Source: Sipunculus nudus
Taxonomy: Eukaryota; Annelida; Sipuncula; Golfingiida; Sipunculidae
Reading direction: 5' to 3'
NCBI GenBank assembly: GCA_026874595.1
Contig: CM049322.1
Span: 47,091,840-47,155,839 of the forward strand
DNA: 64,000 nucleotides
The notes under the pieces are model-generated. The model saw only the letters and a list, made by a program, of their open reading frames with translations, did not search any database and was not told where the DNA came from. Both the position numbers and the translations under genes were made by a program. Position 1 is the first letter of the stretch, and each line of letters begins with the position of its first letter. Positions 21,908 to 34,318 of the stretch are shown here, piece by piece.

Positions 21908-24900
21908 TTTGTCGGTAGGTACAAGTCACAGAATTCCAGTACAGGTCAGGAACTTAACATCACATTCCATCATTATTCCATCAAAAATGATACTCTGTAA
22001 CATACAAGAAGCTAGCCTCGTAACCCAGCTGACACAATCACCTGACCCATCTGATCAACAATTCTTAAACATGTTCAAATTTGGTCAAGATTTGTCACAA
22101 TCTGAATCTGAACAACTACAACTTCTGTTGCTTAAATGGAAACACATATTTTCCTTAAGTAATACAGATATTGGTCACACCAGTGTAGAAAAACACCGTA
22201 TCGTGTTGACTAAAGATGAACCATTTAGAGAGCGATATCGTCGCATCCCTCCACAATTATATGATGAGGTAAAACAACATCTGAAAGAAATGCTAGAGTC
22301 AAAAGTAATTAAGGAGAGCAAAAGTCCGTTTGCTAGTCCAGTAGTCCTTGTCAGAAAACTTGACGGAACTCTTCGTTTCTGTATTGATTATAGAACCCTG
22401 AATAGCAGAACTGTTAGAGACGCTCATTCCTTGCCAAGAATCGATGAAACCTTAGATTCTTTGATTGGCGCTCGCTACTTTTCCTCTCTAGATTTTAAGT
22501 CTGGTTATTGGCAGGTTGAGTTAGCCGAAGAAGATAAAGATAAAACAGCTTTTACAGTAGGCCCTCTCGGTTTTTATCAATGGGAAACCATGCCATTCGG
22601 CTTGGTGAACGCCCCTGCCTGCTTCCAAAGACTGATGCAGAAGACTATGGGTGATCTCCATTTAAAAGAATGTCTTCTCTATCTTGACGATATAATCGTA
22701 TTCTCTACCTCCTTTGAAGAACACCTAAAACGCTTGAATAACATCTTTCAGCGTCTGCATGACGCAGGCCTAAAACTAAAACCTTCAAAGTGCCAGCTGA
22801 TGCAAGATAAAGTAAAATACCTAGGACATATAGTCTCAAAAGAAGGTATACATACTGACCAGAGTAAAATCAGCGCTCTTAAAGAATGGCCTATACCTAA
22901 GTGTGTCAGTGATGTACGCCGTTTCTTGGGCTTTGCGAGTTTCTATCGTAGATTTGTCCCTGGATTTGCTAAAATCGCAAAACCATTACATGACTTACTG
23001 AAAGGCCACCATATTCAGAATCAAACAAAAACCAGTAATCGTACCAGAAAGAAAGTTCCATCTCAAACAATCTTTAACTGGTCAAATAACCACCAACTAG
23101 CATTTGATCAATTAATAGGACTGCTATCTTCTGCTCCTGTACTAGCGTTTGCAGATTTCTCTCGTCCGTTTATTGTTCATACTAATGCAAGTTTTGATGG
23201 GATCTCTGGTATTCTGTACCAAGATCAAGATGGCCAGAAAAGACCAATAGCTTATGCGAGCCGAAGCCTAACACCATCAGAGTCTCGGTACCCTATTCAT
23301 AAGTTAGAGTTCTTAGCTTTAAAGTGGTGTGTAACCGATAAATTTAAAGAATATCTGTATGGATCATGGTTCACAGTGTTCACTGATAACAATCCTCTAA
23401 CTTACATAATGTCCTCCGCAAAATTAGATGCAACAGGTCAAAGATGGGTATCTGAATTGGCTAATTACGACTTTAATATTCAATATAAAGCCGGCAAGCA
23501 TAACATCGACGCCGATGCACTTTCGAGAATCCCTCGGCTTCTAGCAGAAAAGAAAAACCACAATCAATGTATTACCAATGATGTAGTAAAAGCTGTTTGT
23601 CAATCAGTGACCATACCATCACCTGTAATATGTAGTCTTTCTTGTGACCAATCCAAAGCTGTTCCATCCACGGATCCTGTCAATTTGCTCGGACAAACAC
23701 GATTAAACGTAGCAAAGGAACAACTTCTGGATTCGAATCTGAACCCATTCATTGTCCATTTCAGAGACGGTAAGGTCATAAACAAGAAAGACTTGACTCA
23801 TCCTGATCAAATAATTCTTTTCAGATGTATAGAAAGCCTTGTTCTGCGGGATGACATACTCTATCGTAAACGAACACTGAACGGCAAAATTCAGTATCAA
23901 ATGGTAATACCTAGCAGTTTGCGACAAGTCGCTTTATCTGGCATTCATGACGATGTTGGGCATCTAGGTCGTAATCGGTCTGTCCACCTAGCCCATGACC
24001 GATTTTACTGGCCAAAAATGTCTAAAGACATAGATTCATACATTAAGAATTGTCCACGCTGTATAAGGCGGAAGTCCCCTCCAGCAAAAGCTCCTTTAGT
24101 ACCTATAACATCCACACAACCAATGGAGCTTCTATGTGTCGATTATCTTAGCCTTGAGCCATCTACAGGTGGAATTGAAAATATTCTGGTCATGACCGAT
24201 AATTTCACACGCTACGCTGTGGCAGTTCCTTGTCGCAATACTACGGCAAAGACTACAGCTAAAATACTATTTGACACATTTGTCCAACATTATGGCTTTC
24301 CAGCCCGCATCAACAGTGATCAGGGCAGACATTTTGAATCTAAAATCATCAAAGAACTATGCAGACTAGCTGGTATCCATAAATCACGATGTACACCGTA
24401 CCATCCAATGGGGAATGGGCAAACCGAAAGGTTTAACAGTATGTTGGGTATTCTTGAGGAAGAGAAAAAGAAAAACTGGAAAGAATACGTCAGTGCTTTA
24501 ACTCATGCCTATAATTGTACGAAAAATGATGCAACCGGTTATACACCTTTCTATTTAATGTTCGGTCGACATCCACGCCTCCCTATTGATCTAGTACTTG
24601 GGACCAACAACAATCCTAACCATCAAAATTACAACACATATGTTTCCGATCTAAAAGACCAACTTTCTTCTGCCTATGATATTGCTCAACGTGTCTCTTT
24701 ATCATCCAGGTATCACCACAAACGATTGTATGATAAACGTGCTCGCAATGCGGTGCTGGGTATTGGTGATGACGTCTTAGTACGAAAGGTAGGGATCATT
24801 GGGAAACAGAAACTGGTCGATAAATGGGAAAAGCAGGTGTATGAGGTATTGGAACAACCCAATAAGGATATTCCAGTATATGTTGTTTGCCCCTTGGGTG

Positions 24901-25478
24901 ATAAAAAGCGTATTCGCACTCTGCATCGCAATCTGATCCTTCCATATACAGGATTGCCCGTCGACCCTACACAAAAACCAGTTTCCACAACACACAAACC
25001 AATTATTACATCATCAGTGTCAGGGTCGGAAGACTCATCAACAGATGACGACCCCATTTTCACTATAACTCCAAATAATCGTCCCCACATGAGTAGTTCT
25101 GAGGATGTGAGCGAGTTGCATTTAGAACTTGAATTATCGGATGATACAGATGATGATGCAATTGCGTCTGATCACTCTAATACATTCCTGATAAATGGTT
25201 CTACTGATGATTGCAATGCAAATGTTGATACCGTAAATACTACAGGTCTTGATGATGACGTCACTGGTGTGTTTAACGATGACGCCAAAGGTGATAATGA
25301 CAATATATCACAACTACACGATGACCATGACGTCATCTCAAGTCATGATCATAATAATGATGGTAATAGCGCCCCAATATCTGATCAGAGTGGGGATCCG
25401 GATGTTAATCCAGTACGTAGATCTACCCGAGAACGACGTATGCCAGAACGTTTTGGGGACTATGTACTTAACGGGTGA
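21900..25478 (+). CDS. pol: Retrotransposon Pol: reverse transcriptase, RNase H, integrase
   Basis: The ORF gives 1192 aa in Ty3/gypsy order. RT has SSLDFKSGYWQV and the catalytic YLDD at residues 261-264. RNase H follows, but its first catalytic Asp, usually TDAS, reads TNAS (Asn429); the Glu (KLEFLAL) and later Asp residues (FTDNN, DADALSR) are present. Integrase has an HHCC zinc domain (GHLGRNRS to NCPRC, from about residue 684) and a D748-D807-E843 catalytic triad with the usual 35-residue second spacing. A basic C-terminal module ends at about residue 1020. A long acidic Asp/Asn/Ser-rich tail ends in RRSTRERRMPERFGDY. The ATG at 21900 overlaps the protease stop. Confidence 0.95.
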   Translation: MLDLSVGTSHRIPVQVRNLTSHSIIIPSKMILCNIQEASLVTQLTQSPDPSDQQFLNMFKFGQDLSQSESEQLQLLLLKWKHIFSLSNTDIGHTSVEKHRIVLTKDEPFRERYRRIPPQLYDEVKQHLKEMLESKVIKESKSPFASPVVLVRKLDGTLRFCIDYRTLNSRTVRDAHSLPRIDETLDSLIGARYFSSLDFKSGYWQVELAEEDKDKTAFTVGPLGFYQWETMPFGLVNAPACFQRLMQKTMGDLHLKECLLYLDDIIVFSTSFEEHLKRLNNIFQRLHDAGLKLKPSKCQLMQDKVKYLGHIVSKEGIHTDQSKISALKEWPIPKCVSDVRRFLGFASFYRRFVPGFAKIAKPLHDLLKGHHIQNQTKTSNRTRKKVPSQTIFNWSNNHQLAFDQLIGLLSSAPVLAFADFSRPFIVHTNASFDGISGILYQDQDGQKRPIAYASRSLTPSESRYPIHKLEFLALKWCVTDKFKEYLYGSWFTVFTDNNPLTYIMSSAKLDATGQRWVSELANYDFNIQYKAGKHNIDADALSRIPRLLAEKKNHNQCITNDVVKAVCQSVTIPSPVICSLSCDQSKAVPSTDPVNLLGQTRLNVAKEQLLDSNLNPFIVHFRDGKVINKKDLTHPDQIILFRCIESLVLRDDILYRKRTLNGKIQYQMVIPSSLRQVALSGIHDDVGHLGRNRSVHLAHDRFYWPKMSKDIDSYIKNCPRCIRRKSPPAKAPLVPITSTQPMELLCVDYLSLEPSTGGIENILVMTDNFTRYAVAVPCRNTTAKTTAKILFDTFVQHYGFPARINSDQGRHFESKIIKELCRLAGIHKSRCTPYHPMGNGQTERFNSMLGILEEEKKKNWKEYVSALTHAYNCTKNDATGYTPFYLMFGRHPRLPIDLVLGTNNNPNHQNYNTYVSDLKDQLSSAYDIAQRVSLSSRYHHKRLYDKRARNAVLGIGDDVLVRKVGIIGKQKLVDKWEKQVYEVLEQPNKDIPVYVVCPLGDKKRIRTLHRNLILPYTGLPVDPTQKPVSTTHKPIITSSVSGSEDSSTDDDPIFTITPNNRPHMSSSEDVSELHLELELSDDTDDDAIASDHSNTFLINGSTDDCNANVDTVNTTGLDDDVTGVFNDDAKGDNDNISQLHDDHDVISSHDHNNDGNSAPISDQSGDPDVNPVRRSTRERRMPERFGDYVLNG

Positions 25479-25920
25479 TAATATTTTTAAACAAGAGCAT
25501 GTGATAACATAAGTATGTTTAGGATAAGTTCCTTGCGTAAGCTACATGGCTCGTTCTGAGATTTGACGAGTCAGTGATATCATTATACGATTGTTTTTTT
25601 TTTTTTGTTTTTTGTTTGCGTATGCTGACTTTCTCCACTGCCACCAGTTTCTGGGTTTTTCACTTTCATATATGTATACCTCATGTGAACATAATGTTCC
25701 AATATAAACATCTATCCGAAATCCTACTAGAGGCCGTCCACTGCTAATGCTGTCATGCGCGACCTATCATTCTTTGCAGTTAGTGTCGGGACGCCACTTC
25801 TCTACTGGGGGGAGCGTTTGGTATATGGTGTGGATGATGTGCTGTTGGTATGGTGTGGTGGATCTGATATAATATTTACTAACTTTTCTCGTACATTAAT
25901 GTCGGGTCGACATTTTTTTT
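25479..25920 (+). other. Retrotransposon 3' untranslated segment
   Basis: About 440 bp between the Pol stop and the purine tract. No envelope-like ORF is present. Confidence 0.6.
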
Positions 25921-25934
25921 AAGTAGGGGGAGGA
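25921..25934 (+). promoter_or_regulatory. Polypurine tract
   Basis: AAGTAGGGGGAGGA directly abuts the TG start of the 3' LTR, the expected plus-strand priming site. Confidence 0.85.
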
Positions 25935-26711
25935 TGTAACGGCTCCGATAACACGTATTATATTATCAGGTATAACTGAATTGCCTGGCAGGTATCATAT
26001 CATCAGCTTGGCCTAACTGGTCAATGAATTGCCCCGCAGTTGCCTTGGTTGCCTTGTGTGCTTGGTTCCTCATTACTCAACCGGTTTTCCGTTGTTCCTA
26101 TTGTTTTCATTCGGACAATGACACGGACCGCGACGCGAACCCTGCCAAGCCTCAGTCTCGTGACATAGAGAACTTGTCAGTATTCGTTCTCTGCTTGGCA
26201 GGTAAGGACCGTTTTTACTAAACTCTTAAACTGCGATAAACTCTATCATTTAGCCAATTCATTACTTTCAGTATATCACGTACGTACTATCATGTAAACT
26301 GTATATTCCATTTTCGAATTGCACACGTTACTGGTAAATTCATACTTGTTGTACGCATGGATATTTGTATTCATGGTAATATGCAACGATATCTTAAAAT
26401 GTGGTTCCTAAATATATAGGCTCATTTGTATAATATGTAATGTGTTTTCTTGTGTAATGAATACCAAGAAATGTGCAAATGTATATTCTGTATATTCATG
26501 CCATTTATTGTATTTTTGCACCATATAGAAATGTTTATATGAAATGTTTAATGTCAGTATTCGTTCTCTGCTTGGCAGGGACTCCGGCTTGGAGGACTCC
26601 AGATTTGTATATATATACGACTGAATAAACACTTTTATATATATAAATCGCCTTGCCTCGCTTTACACTCACGCCGGGTGACTTTGGCTCTTGCCGGGAA
26701 CACCCGTTACA
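25935..26711 (+). repeat. 3' LTR
   Basis: It has the same 777-bp length as the 5' LTR. The differences I could find are gatatc/ggtatc near the start, ccatatt/ccatttt in the middle and atacatc/ataaatc near the end. AATAAA is at 26624-26629. Confidence 0.95.
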
Positions 26712-27296
26712 TATATATCACCTATGTCTGGTTAAAACACAGTGAATTGATGGTCTGAGGAAAATGTATGATTGTTAAGGTATCCAGAACTATTCCCATA
26801 GCTTACCTGATACCTGTCAGTCTCAAAAGGAACACCACAAAGGGCAAATAAAAGATCAAAAATATATAGCAAAAAATCAAGGAAATCCATGCAAGAATTA
26901 TTGAGAAACAGGTGCTTCTGTATGAATTTTTATTCAATACAAGCCAACTGTACTGCACTTTCATATATGATGATAATATTTATTAAGAAATATTTGACCC
27001 AATCCTTTGCAAGATTACATTAATATACGTCCAACTGCCTTCACTTTAACAGTTCTTTAGATAATATGATCAAAAGGAATTTAAAGATGGTTGCCTGGTG
27101 GCCATTGGACTTCTGACAGGTCTGAAATCAGACAACAACCATTCTCTAAATCGGACCAAAAATTGAAGGAAAATTACTGAAACTGCACTGAAAACAGGAT
27201 TTCTAAGGTGGCTAACTGGCAGACATAATGGATTTCTGAGAAGTCTGACATTTGATATCACACATCCTCCAATAAGAGACAAAACTTGGGGCAAAT
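26712..27296. repeat. Second duplication copy, part right of the retrotransposon
   Basis: This continues the alignment to 17700-18200, so the retrotransposon inserted after the duplication. Confidence 0.75.
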
Positions 27297-27429
27297 TCTC
27301 CAAATGATGTTACAGTAATGAATCTCCAAAACAATTCAAAAGGCATGTTCAGGCGCTCATATCAGATTTATAGATATACAAATGTAAAAGTGTAGGTCCA
27401 ATATTTTTTATTATCATTCTGCTTTTCAG

Positions 27430-28990
27430 TGGGGTCAGCAGGGTTGGTAAACTGCAAAACCTGAAAGAAAAGAATTGCAGAAAGCATGACTAAGAGTCTT
27501 GTAATAAAATAAAGCCATCCTAAATCAAGTACACATCCACATATTATGAGAACAAACACTTGCTTTTATATGTGGTGATTTATATAAAAATATTCAGATA
27601 TCTAGGAAACTAAGTTTATAGCTATGATTCCATAAAATAAACTGCAAAATGTTCCCATCATCTTATAAATCAGTAGCTAAACCTTAATACTATACTCTCA
27701 TAGTGTTAATTCCTGGCTGAAGTATTCCAACAAAAGTGTTTTGTTATGCAGTAACGAGGTACTTATCACTCAGCCTTATCACTTAATAGCCTGATACAAA
27801 ACGGAGTCATATGCCACCAGTGTCACTCACAATTACAGTCACACGGTGAGATGTACCAGCTGGAGTGCAAGCTTATATATACAAGAAAAATAGAGATGGT
27901 CTACAAAATAGGTTGACCTGACCTATGACCTTGTCCTTTTGCCCACATATCAACTGGATTCTTTCTAAATGATGGGTAACTACTAACCAATTACATCTGG
28001 CCGGGTGTAATTACTTGGCAACCAATAAGTGAATAATTTAGACCTGCAACCTTTAACCTCCTGACCAGCTGACCTCAAAATCAATTAGTTATTTCTTCAT
28101 GCAAAAAGACCCATAAATATGAAGTTTGAATCACACTGAGTGATGCATAGATGTGGCATATGTGAAAGACTGAAGGTTTGGGTTGAACAGTTTCACTTGA
28201 AATATGTTCACAAGCATTTAGAACAATATTGTGACCTTGACCTTTGACCTTATGAACTCAACATCAATAGGCTTCTTCCCCTATTGGTAGGTAAGCCATA
28301 TATGACAGATGGAAAGTATAGATTGAAAAGTTTGCCTGAAAATGACTCCACGCAAGAAGAGGGTGCTGTGAACTTGACCTTTGACCTCAAAAACAACAGG
28401 TCTTTTCCCCTGTTGGCAGAGAAGCGATATCAGTGCTGAAAGGTTTGGAATGAAAGGTCTAGCTTGAAATGTGTCCACAACCTTTTCAAAGAAATGGATC
28501 CTGTGACCCTGACCTTTGACCTTGTGACCTCATCATCTATAGGAATCTTCTCCCACTATGTAGGTGAGCTATATGTGAAAGATCATAGAATCGGGATGAA
28601 AGGTTTGGCTTAAAATGCATCCACAGGCGTTTCAAAGGAGTTAGTTCTGGGACCTTGACCTTTGACCTTGTGACCTCAAAATAATGATGGTTCTTCCCCT
28701 GTTGGTAGGTGAGCTGTATGTGAAAGATGGAGTGTTTGGGAGGAAAATTTTGGCTACAAGAATTATTTCACCCCATAACTTCGAGAATATAGGTCGCAGT
28801 GACCTAATTCCAGGTTTGCAAGGAGATCTTTTTAGAACCTCTAAGACTGCATAGGGTTCATGGCCCTAGCCCCTACGGTTACGATTTGTGCCCTGCTAAC
28901 GGCCGGACGGCCGGCCGGACGGACAGACGGAAGGACGACGGACAAAGACCCATCGCTATAGCCCAGCATGACTGAAAGTCAGCTGAGCTA
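27430..28990. repeat. 1.5-kb interspersed repeat, copy A, with direct-repeat TGACCT arrays
   Basis: It is alignable with 32476-33982 from gtcagcagggttggtaaact to gtcagctgagcta. It holds four units of about 135-146 bp, each with TGACCTTTGACCT (28238, 28375, 28510, 28656). It ends with the agaatataggtcgcagtgac block. No gene is seen. Confidence 0.8.
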
Positions 28991-29819
28991 AAAATTAGAA
29001 AAAGATCAGGTGGCGCCGTCAGTCCACAGGAACTTATGAAACACTCAGTGACGAATATGCATGCAACGAATCATGGTAATTAATGCATAAGTTGTTCAGA
29101 TACTGGGGCTTTAAAATTTTTAATTACTCGGGGGGGGGGGGGGGGGGGGTTCGGAGCCCCATATCTTGGAGGATATGGGTAACAGAGACCTTATTTCAGT
29201 TTTCCAAGGAGATGTTAATGGACCTCCCTGGTTGTCAAGTCAGAAGATTCTAGGTCTCATGGGCACGATTTGCGCCCTGTTAACTGACAACTGCTTCTTT
29301 GAAATTCTCAAAAATAGAGAAAAGGGGTAAAATTCGAAAACAAGGCCTACAGGCCTAATGCGAACCTGTGCATATGGATATACACCAGGTATAACGCTTC
29401 AATGCTGAACCACTACTTTTCATATATATGAACAATGCAAGTACTAAACATTTTGAACAAGAAACAATACATAAACATCACTGCTGAAATTCTGGCATGG
29501 GTGCACACAACGAAAAAAATTATTGTAGGTGGCACCACCAGTCTTGTATACGACAAAGCTATTTGAAATGTATAAATATGCTCAATTCCAGGCTGATATA
29601 TCAAATTCCTCCATAGAATTAAGCAGGAACATACACTTCGCAAAAGTCATTGTAGATGGCGACACCTGTCTTGTGAACGAGAAATCCATTAAAGACACAT
29701 AGATAGGTCAGAATATCAGGCCAATACATCAAACATACCTTAAGTCTGATGCACGGGGCTGACCAGGCTTAGGTGAGAAAGGCTGTTGCCCTGAGTTTAC
29801 TGTGACAAATTACTGGCTC

Positions 29820-30200
29820 AGGCTACTGCACTGAGTGAACTCTTGACCTGCACCTGGCTAGACTGAGTGAACTTTTGACCTGTACCTGGCTTCACTGAGT
29901 GAACTCTTGAGCTGTTGCATAATCTGACACAGTTGGCAGTCTGCCAAAGCTATAAATAAATCCAGGCTGACCTTTTGCCTATTGCCAAATCTGAAATAGT
30001 AGCCACACAATTGCATAAGCTCACAGGTTGGCTCCATATGCAGCCCTGAGGGGCATGACATCCATGAGGTGATCACATGATACTCATGAGGTGATCACAT
30101 GCTACCCATGAGATGATCACATGCCTTGTGCTTGGCTGCACTGATTGAACTGTTGACCTATATTTGGCTGCACTGTATGAACTCTTGATCTGTTGCCAAA
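29820..30200. repeat. Short tandem repeats (actgagtgaactcttgacct and gaggtgatcacatg)
   Basis: Several copies of an actgagtgaactcttgacct-like unit flank three copies of a 24-25-bp gaggtgatcacatg unit at 30065-30125. Confidence 0.6.
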
Positions 30201-30269
30201 TCTGAAACAGTTGGCAGTTTCTCAACCTTTTCAAGAAACATACACAATCTTGGCCTTTTGTGTAACTCT

Positions 30270-32100
30270 GCTAATATTTATCCAACACAAACCATTTGAA
30301 CACACTTGAGAGGGCTAGCCTCTGGGATCATTTCTGTAAAATATTGAACAATTTGGCTGGACCGTTTACAAGAAGAAGATTTTTAACGTTTTTTCAGCTT
30401 TTTCCCTGTAAAATCTAAGTAAATGCAGATAACAAAAATAAGCTGAATCCATCAACATTTGATATGTGACAGATAATTGCATAAAATTTGGGGATGGTAG
30501 CTCCTGCTATTCCTGAGAAATTATGAGTAAGTGTACAGATGATATGTAATATCATAAATCTACATTTTTTAAAAAGCTTTCAAAAAACATTCTTGTCAAT
30601 ATTTTCCATAGATAACCTGGAATCTAAATGTCTAGAAGCATGATGTAGTGGATGCTAATAAACTGGTGCTAGGCTAGATGTATCTGCTTCACACAGCTAC
30701 CATATATGGTAAAATGACTCAATTCAATCTTTATAATTCAGGCAAAATTCATTCTTTGGAACCATAAAAGACAATTATGATAAGAATTATTCAGGGAATT
30801 GTTCTTGCAAAATATTAAACAAACTGGCCTCAGTATCATCAGTCAAAAAAACGTTTTGTAGGTTTATAACTCATATGGGAAAACAGAAGCGGATCCGGGG
30901 GGGGGGGTCAAGGGGGTCCGGACCCCCCTTTTTCACCCGAAGCAACCTTTTTTAAGGGGTTTTAGACGTAATTTTGCGGCCTGGACCCCCCCCCCTTTTC
31001 CAGACGTGATGACCTTTTTCTTTAGGATTTTCATTGGTCCTCCTGGGTTGGACCCCCCCTTTCCTAAATCCTGGATCCGCCCCTGGAAAATACAGCAAAA
31101 TGGCAAAGTTCAGCTTCCCATAACTCAGCCAAAAATCATTGAACCAAAACCATTTGAACAAACTTGAATTATGAACATCTAAGGATAATTAATGTGTGAG
31201 ATTTAAGAATTTGGCCCAGTGGTTTTTGAGAAGAAGATTTTTGTAGCCACTTAGCTAACATGGGCTGTTATGGCATATGACTAAATTCAGCTTCCCATAA
31301 CTCAGCCAAAAGTCACTGAACTGAGACCATTTGAACAAACTTGAATTATCAACATCTAAGGATAATTAATGTGTGAGATTTAAGAATTTGGCCTATTGGT
31401 TTTTGAGAAGATTTTTGTAGCCACTTAGCTAAAATGGGTTGTTATGGCATATGACTAAATTCAGCTTCCCATAACTTAGCCAAAAATCACTGAACTGAGA
31501 CCATTTGAACAAACTTCAGAACGCACTATCCTAGGATCATTTCTGTGCGATATTAAACAATTTGGCCTTATCGTTTCAGAGAAGAAGTTATTTGTAGCTG
31601 TCAGTATGATACTGGCACTGATGACCCCCGAACAAAAAAGGCCAATGCAGGTGGCGCCACCAATACCTTAATTTCAGATATGACTCATGTGACCAACATT
31701 GGCATAAAATTTGGTGATGATAGCTCAAGCCATTTCTGAGATTGTAATTTTAGTATGCTATTTTGGACATATGACTAAGTTCAACTTCCTGTAACTCGGT
31801 CAAATATCACCGAACTTAAACCATTCGAACAAACTTGAGAGAGATTGTTCCAGGAATCATTTCTGTGAAATATTGGACAATATGGCTGAACAGATTCGGA
31901 GAAGAAGATTTTTTAAGCTTTTTTAGCTTTTTCCCTATAAAATCTAAGAAAATGCAGTTAGCCAAAAAATAAGCAAAATCCGATAGAGTTTTTCAGATGA
32001 CTAATTTTATGCATAAAATTTCGTGATGCTAATTCTTGCCGTTTTCAAGATAGTATGGGTTAACGTACAGACGACGGACGACAGACGACGGACGACGGAC
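30270..32100. repeat. Diverged tandem repeat of about 175 bp
   Basis: Units share accatttgaacaaacttga and ttcagcttcccataactcag. The clearest three start near 31105, 31284 and 31457. Older units are at 30290 and 31786. A MITE interrupts at 30888-31086. Confidence 0.75.
30888..31086. mobile_element. GGATCCGC-ended MITE, copy 2
   Basis: It shares the gcggatccggggg start, the middle aattttgcggc and the ctggatccgcccctgg end with the copies at 14960 and 60505. Confidence 0.6.
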
Positions 32101-32475
32101 GCCGCCACACCATCGCATAAGCTCACAGGTTCGCTAAAAATACAGATGGCGCCACCAGTCTGCAGCAACTGGTGAAACACTATATGATCAATATGCATGG
32201 TGTTCAATGCATCAGTTGTTCAGATAGTTAAGCTTTTTTCTTAAATTTTTAATCATTCTAGGGGGTACTTCTGAGCCCCATAGGTTGGAGAATATGGGTT
32301 ACACAGACTTAATTTCAGGTTTCCAAGGAGATTTTTCTAGGATCTCTCCGGATGTCAAGTCAAACAATTCTAGGTCCTACGTTTACGATTTGTGCCCTAT
32401 TAATAGACAACCACATCTTTGAAGGTCTCAAAAAAAAGGGGAAAATAATGCGTGGTTAACGAACAGACAGATTTA

Positions 32476-33982
32476 AGTGGGTTCAGCAGGGTAGGTAAAC
32501 TGCAAAACCTGAAAGAAAGGAAATGCAGAGAGCATCACTAAGAGTCTTGTAAAGCAAATGAAGCCATCCTAAATCCAGGTGCAGACCCACATAATATCAG
32601 AACAAACACTTGCTGGTATATCTGCTTCTTTGTATAAAATATATTAAGATATCTAGGAATCTAAGTTATTGCTATGATTCCAAAAATAAACTTCAAAATG
32701 TTCCCACCATCATATAAATCAGCAGCTAAACCTAAAGTACTCTCATAGTCTTAATACCTACACATATATTAATACCTCCGGCAACATATTTTTATGCACT
32801 AATGATGTTTCTATCATTCAATGGGCTGATACAAATGGGAGTCAAATATGACAAGTGTTGTTCACAATTACGGCCACAAAGTGAGATGTACCAGTTGGAG
32901 TGCAATGGTTTTATATACAAGAAAATGAGATGGTCTACAAAGTAAGTTTTCTTTGTGAACATCCCTGACCTTTGACCTTGGCCTTTTGCCCAAATATCAA
33001 CTGGATTCTTTCTAAAGTGATGTATAACTACTAACCACTTTAAACTGGTGAAATCACATGGCACCAATGTGTGAATAACTTTGACCTGCAACCTTTAACC
33101 TCCTAACCAGCTGACCCCAAACAGTTATTTCTTCAAGCAAAAAGACCCATAAATATGAAGTTTGAATTAAATTGAGTGAGGCATAGATGAGGCATATGTG
33201 AAAAACTGAAGGTTTGGGATAAACAGTTTAGCTTGAAATATGGTCACAAGCATTTGGAACAATTTAATATTGTGACCTTTTGAACTCAACATAAATAGGG
33301 TTCTTCTCCTGTTAGAAGGTAAGCCATATATGACAGATGTAAGATATAGGTTTAAAAGTTTGCCTTAAAATTACTCCACGCAAGGAGTGGGTGCTGTGAA
33401 CTTGATCTTTGACCTCAAAATCCACAGGTCTTTTTCCCTGTTGGCAGAGAAGCAATATGTCAATGCTGGAAGATTTGGAATGAAATGTCTAGCTTGAAAT
33501 GTGTCCACAATCTTTTTAAAGAAGCAGATCCTGTGACCTTGACCTTTATCCTTGTGACCTTGGTAGGCAAACCATATGTGAAAGATCAAAGGTTTGGTAT
33601 TAAAGGTTTGGCTTAAAATGAATCCACAAGCTTTTCATGGGAGTGGGTCCTGTGACCTTGACCTTTAACCTCAAATTATTATGGTTCTTCCCTGTTTGTA
33701 GGTGAGCTTTATGTGAAAGATTGAAGATTTGGGATGAAAATTTTGGCTATAAAATTTAATTCTTGGGGGCGCAAACACACCTTATAACTCGGAGAATATA
33801 GGTCGCAGTGACCTAATTTCAGGTTTGCAAGGAGATCGTTTTTGAACCTCTGTGGCTGCAAAGGGTTCATGACCCTTGCCCTTACGGTTATGATTTGTGC
33901 CCTGCTGATGGACAGACAGATTGAATGACCACTGATATAGACCAATTGCTATAGCACAGCAAACAAAGTCAGCTGAGCTAGA
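32476..33982. repeat. 1.5-kb interspersed repeat, copy B
   Basis: Direct, diverged copy of 27430-28990. TGACCTTTGACCT is intact at 32966; the later unit motifs are partly mutated (33405, 33540, 33655). Confidence 0.8.
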
Positions 33983-34111
33983 AATACTACAGAGGACGAC
34001 TGATGATGACAGACGGTGGCAATGAAAACAACATGTCTATTGCTGAAGGAAGAAAGGCATAAAAATAATACAAAAAGGACAAAGTAGCGCTGCTGATTTA
34101 TTACCATACTT

Positions 34112-34117
34112 TTTATT
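34112..34117 (-). terminator. Poly(A) signal of GST-3
   Basis: AATAAA on the minus strand lies about 200 bp after the stop codon; another is at 34102-34097. Confidence 0.5.
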
Positions 34118-34318
34118 GCACTTACTATTATTGTATGAACTCAGCTTTGCTGAGGCTGTGAGCTATGTCATGGTATTATCTATTTTAATGATGATTACTT
34201 GAGCATAATATATGATAAACAGTTGTAACTGCTATTTATGTTGAAAGTCTGGTCATGCTTATATTCTGGAACTGGTGAAGGGAAACACATTTTCTGTTAT
34301 AGATTTGTTTCCGCTTCC

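Larger units (their letters stand above)
18549..26711 (+). mobile_element. Full-length Ty3/gypsy-type LTR retrotransposon with RRM-like Gag
   Basis: The element is 8163 bp with two 777-bp LTRs, a PBS three bases after the 5' LTR and a purine tract abutting the 3' LTR. Domain order is Gag, protease, RT, RNase H, integrase, which is Ty3/gypsy order. The flanks carry a 4-bp target duplication, TATA (18545-18548 and 26712-26715). A paralogous host sequence near 17690 shows the empty site. LTR ends are TGTAACGG and CCGTTACA. Only three LTR differences were seen, so the insertion is recent. Gag has a stop and a frame change, and RNase H has a catalytic substitution, so the copy is probably not autonomous now. 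Confidence 0.95.

Noticed and set aside
25479-25934. Possible envelope gene after Pol
   Set aside because: No ORF of useful length between the Pol stop and the purine tract.
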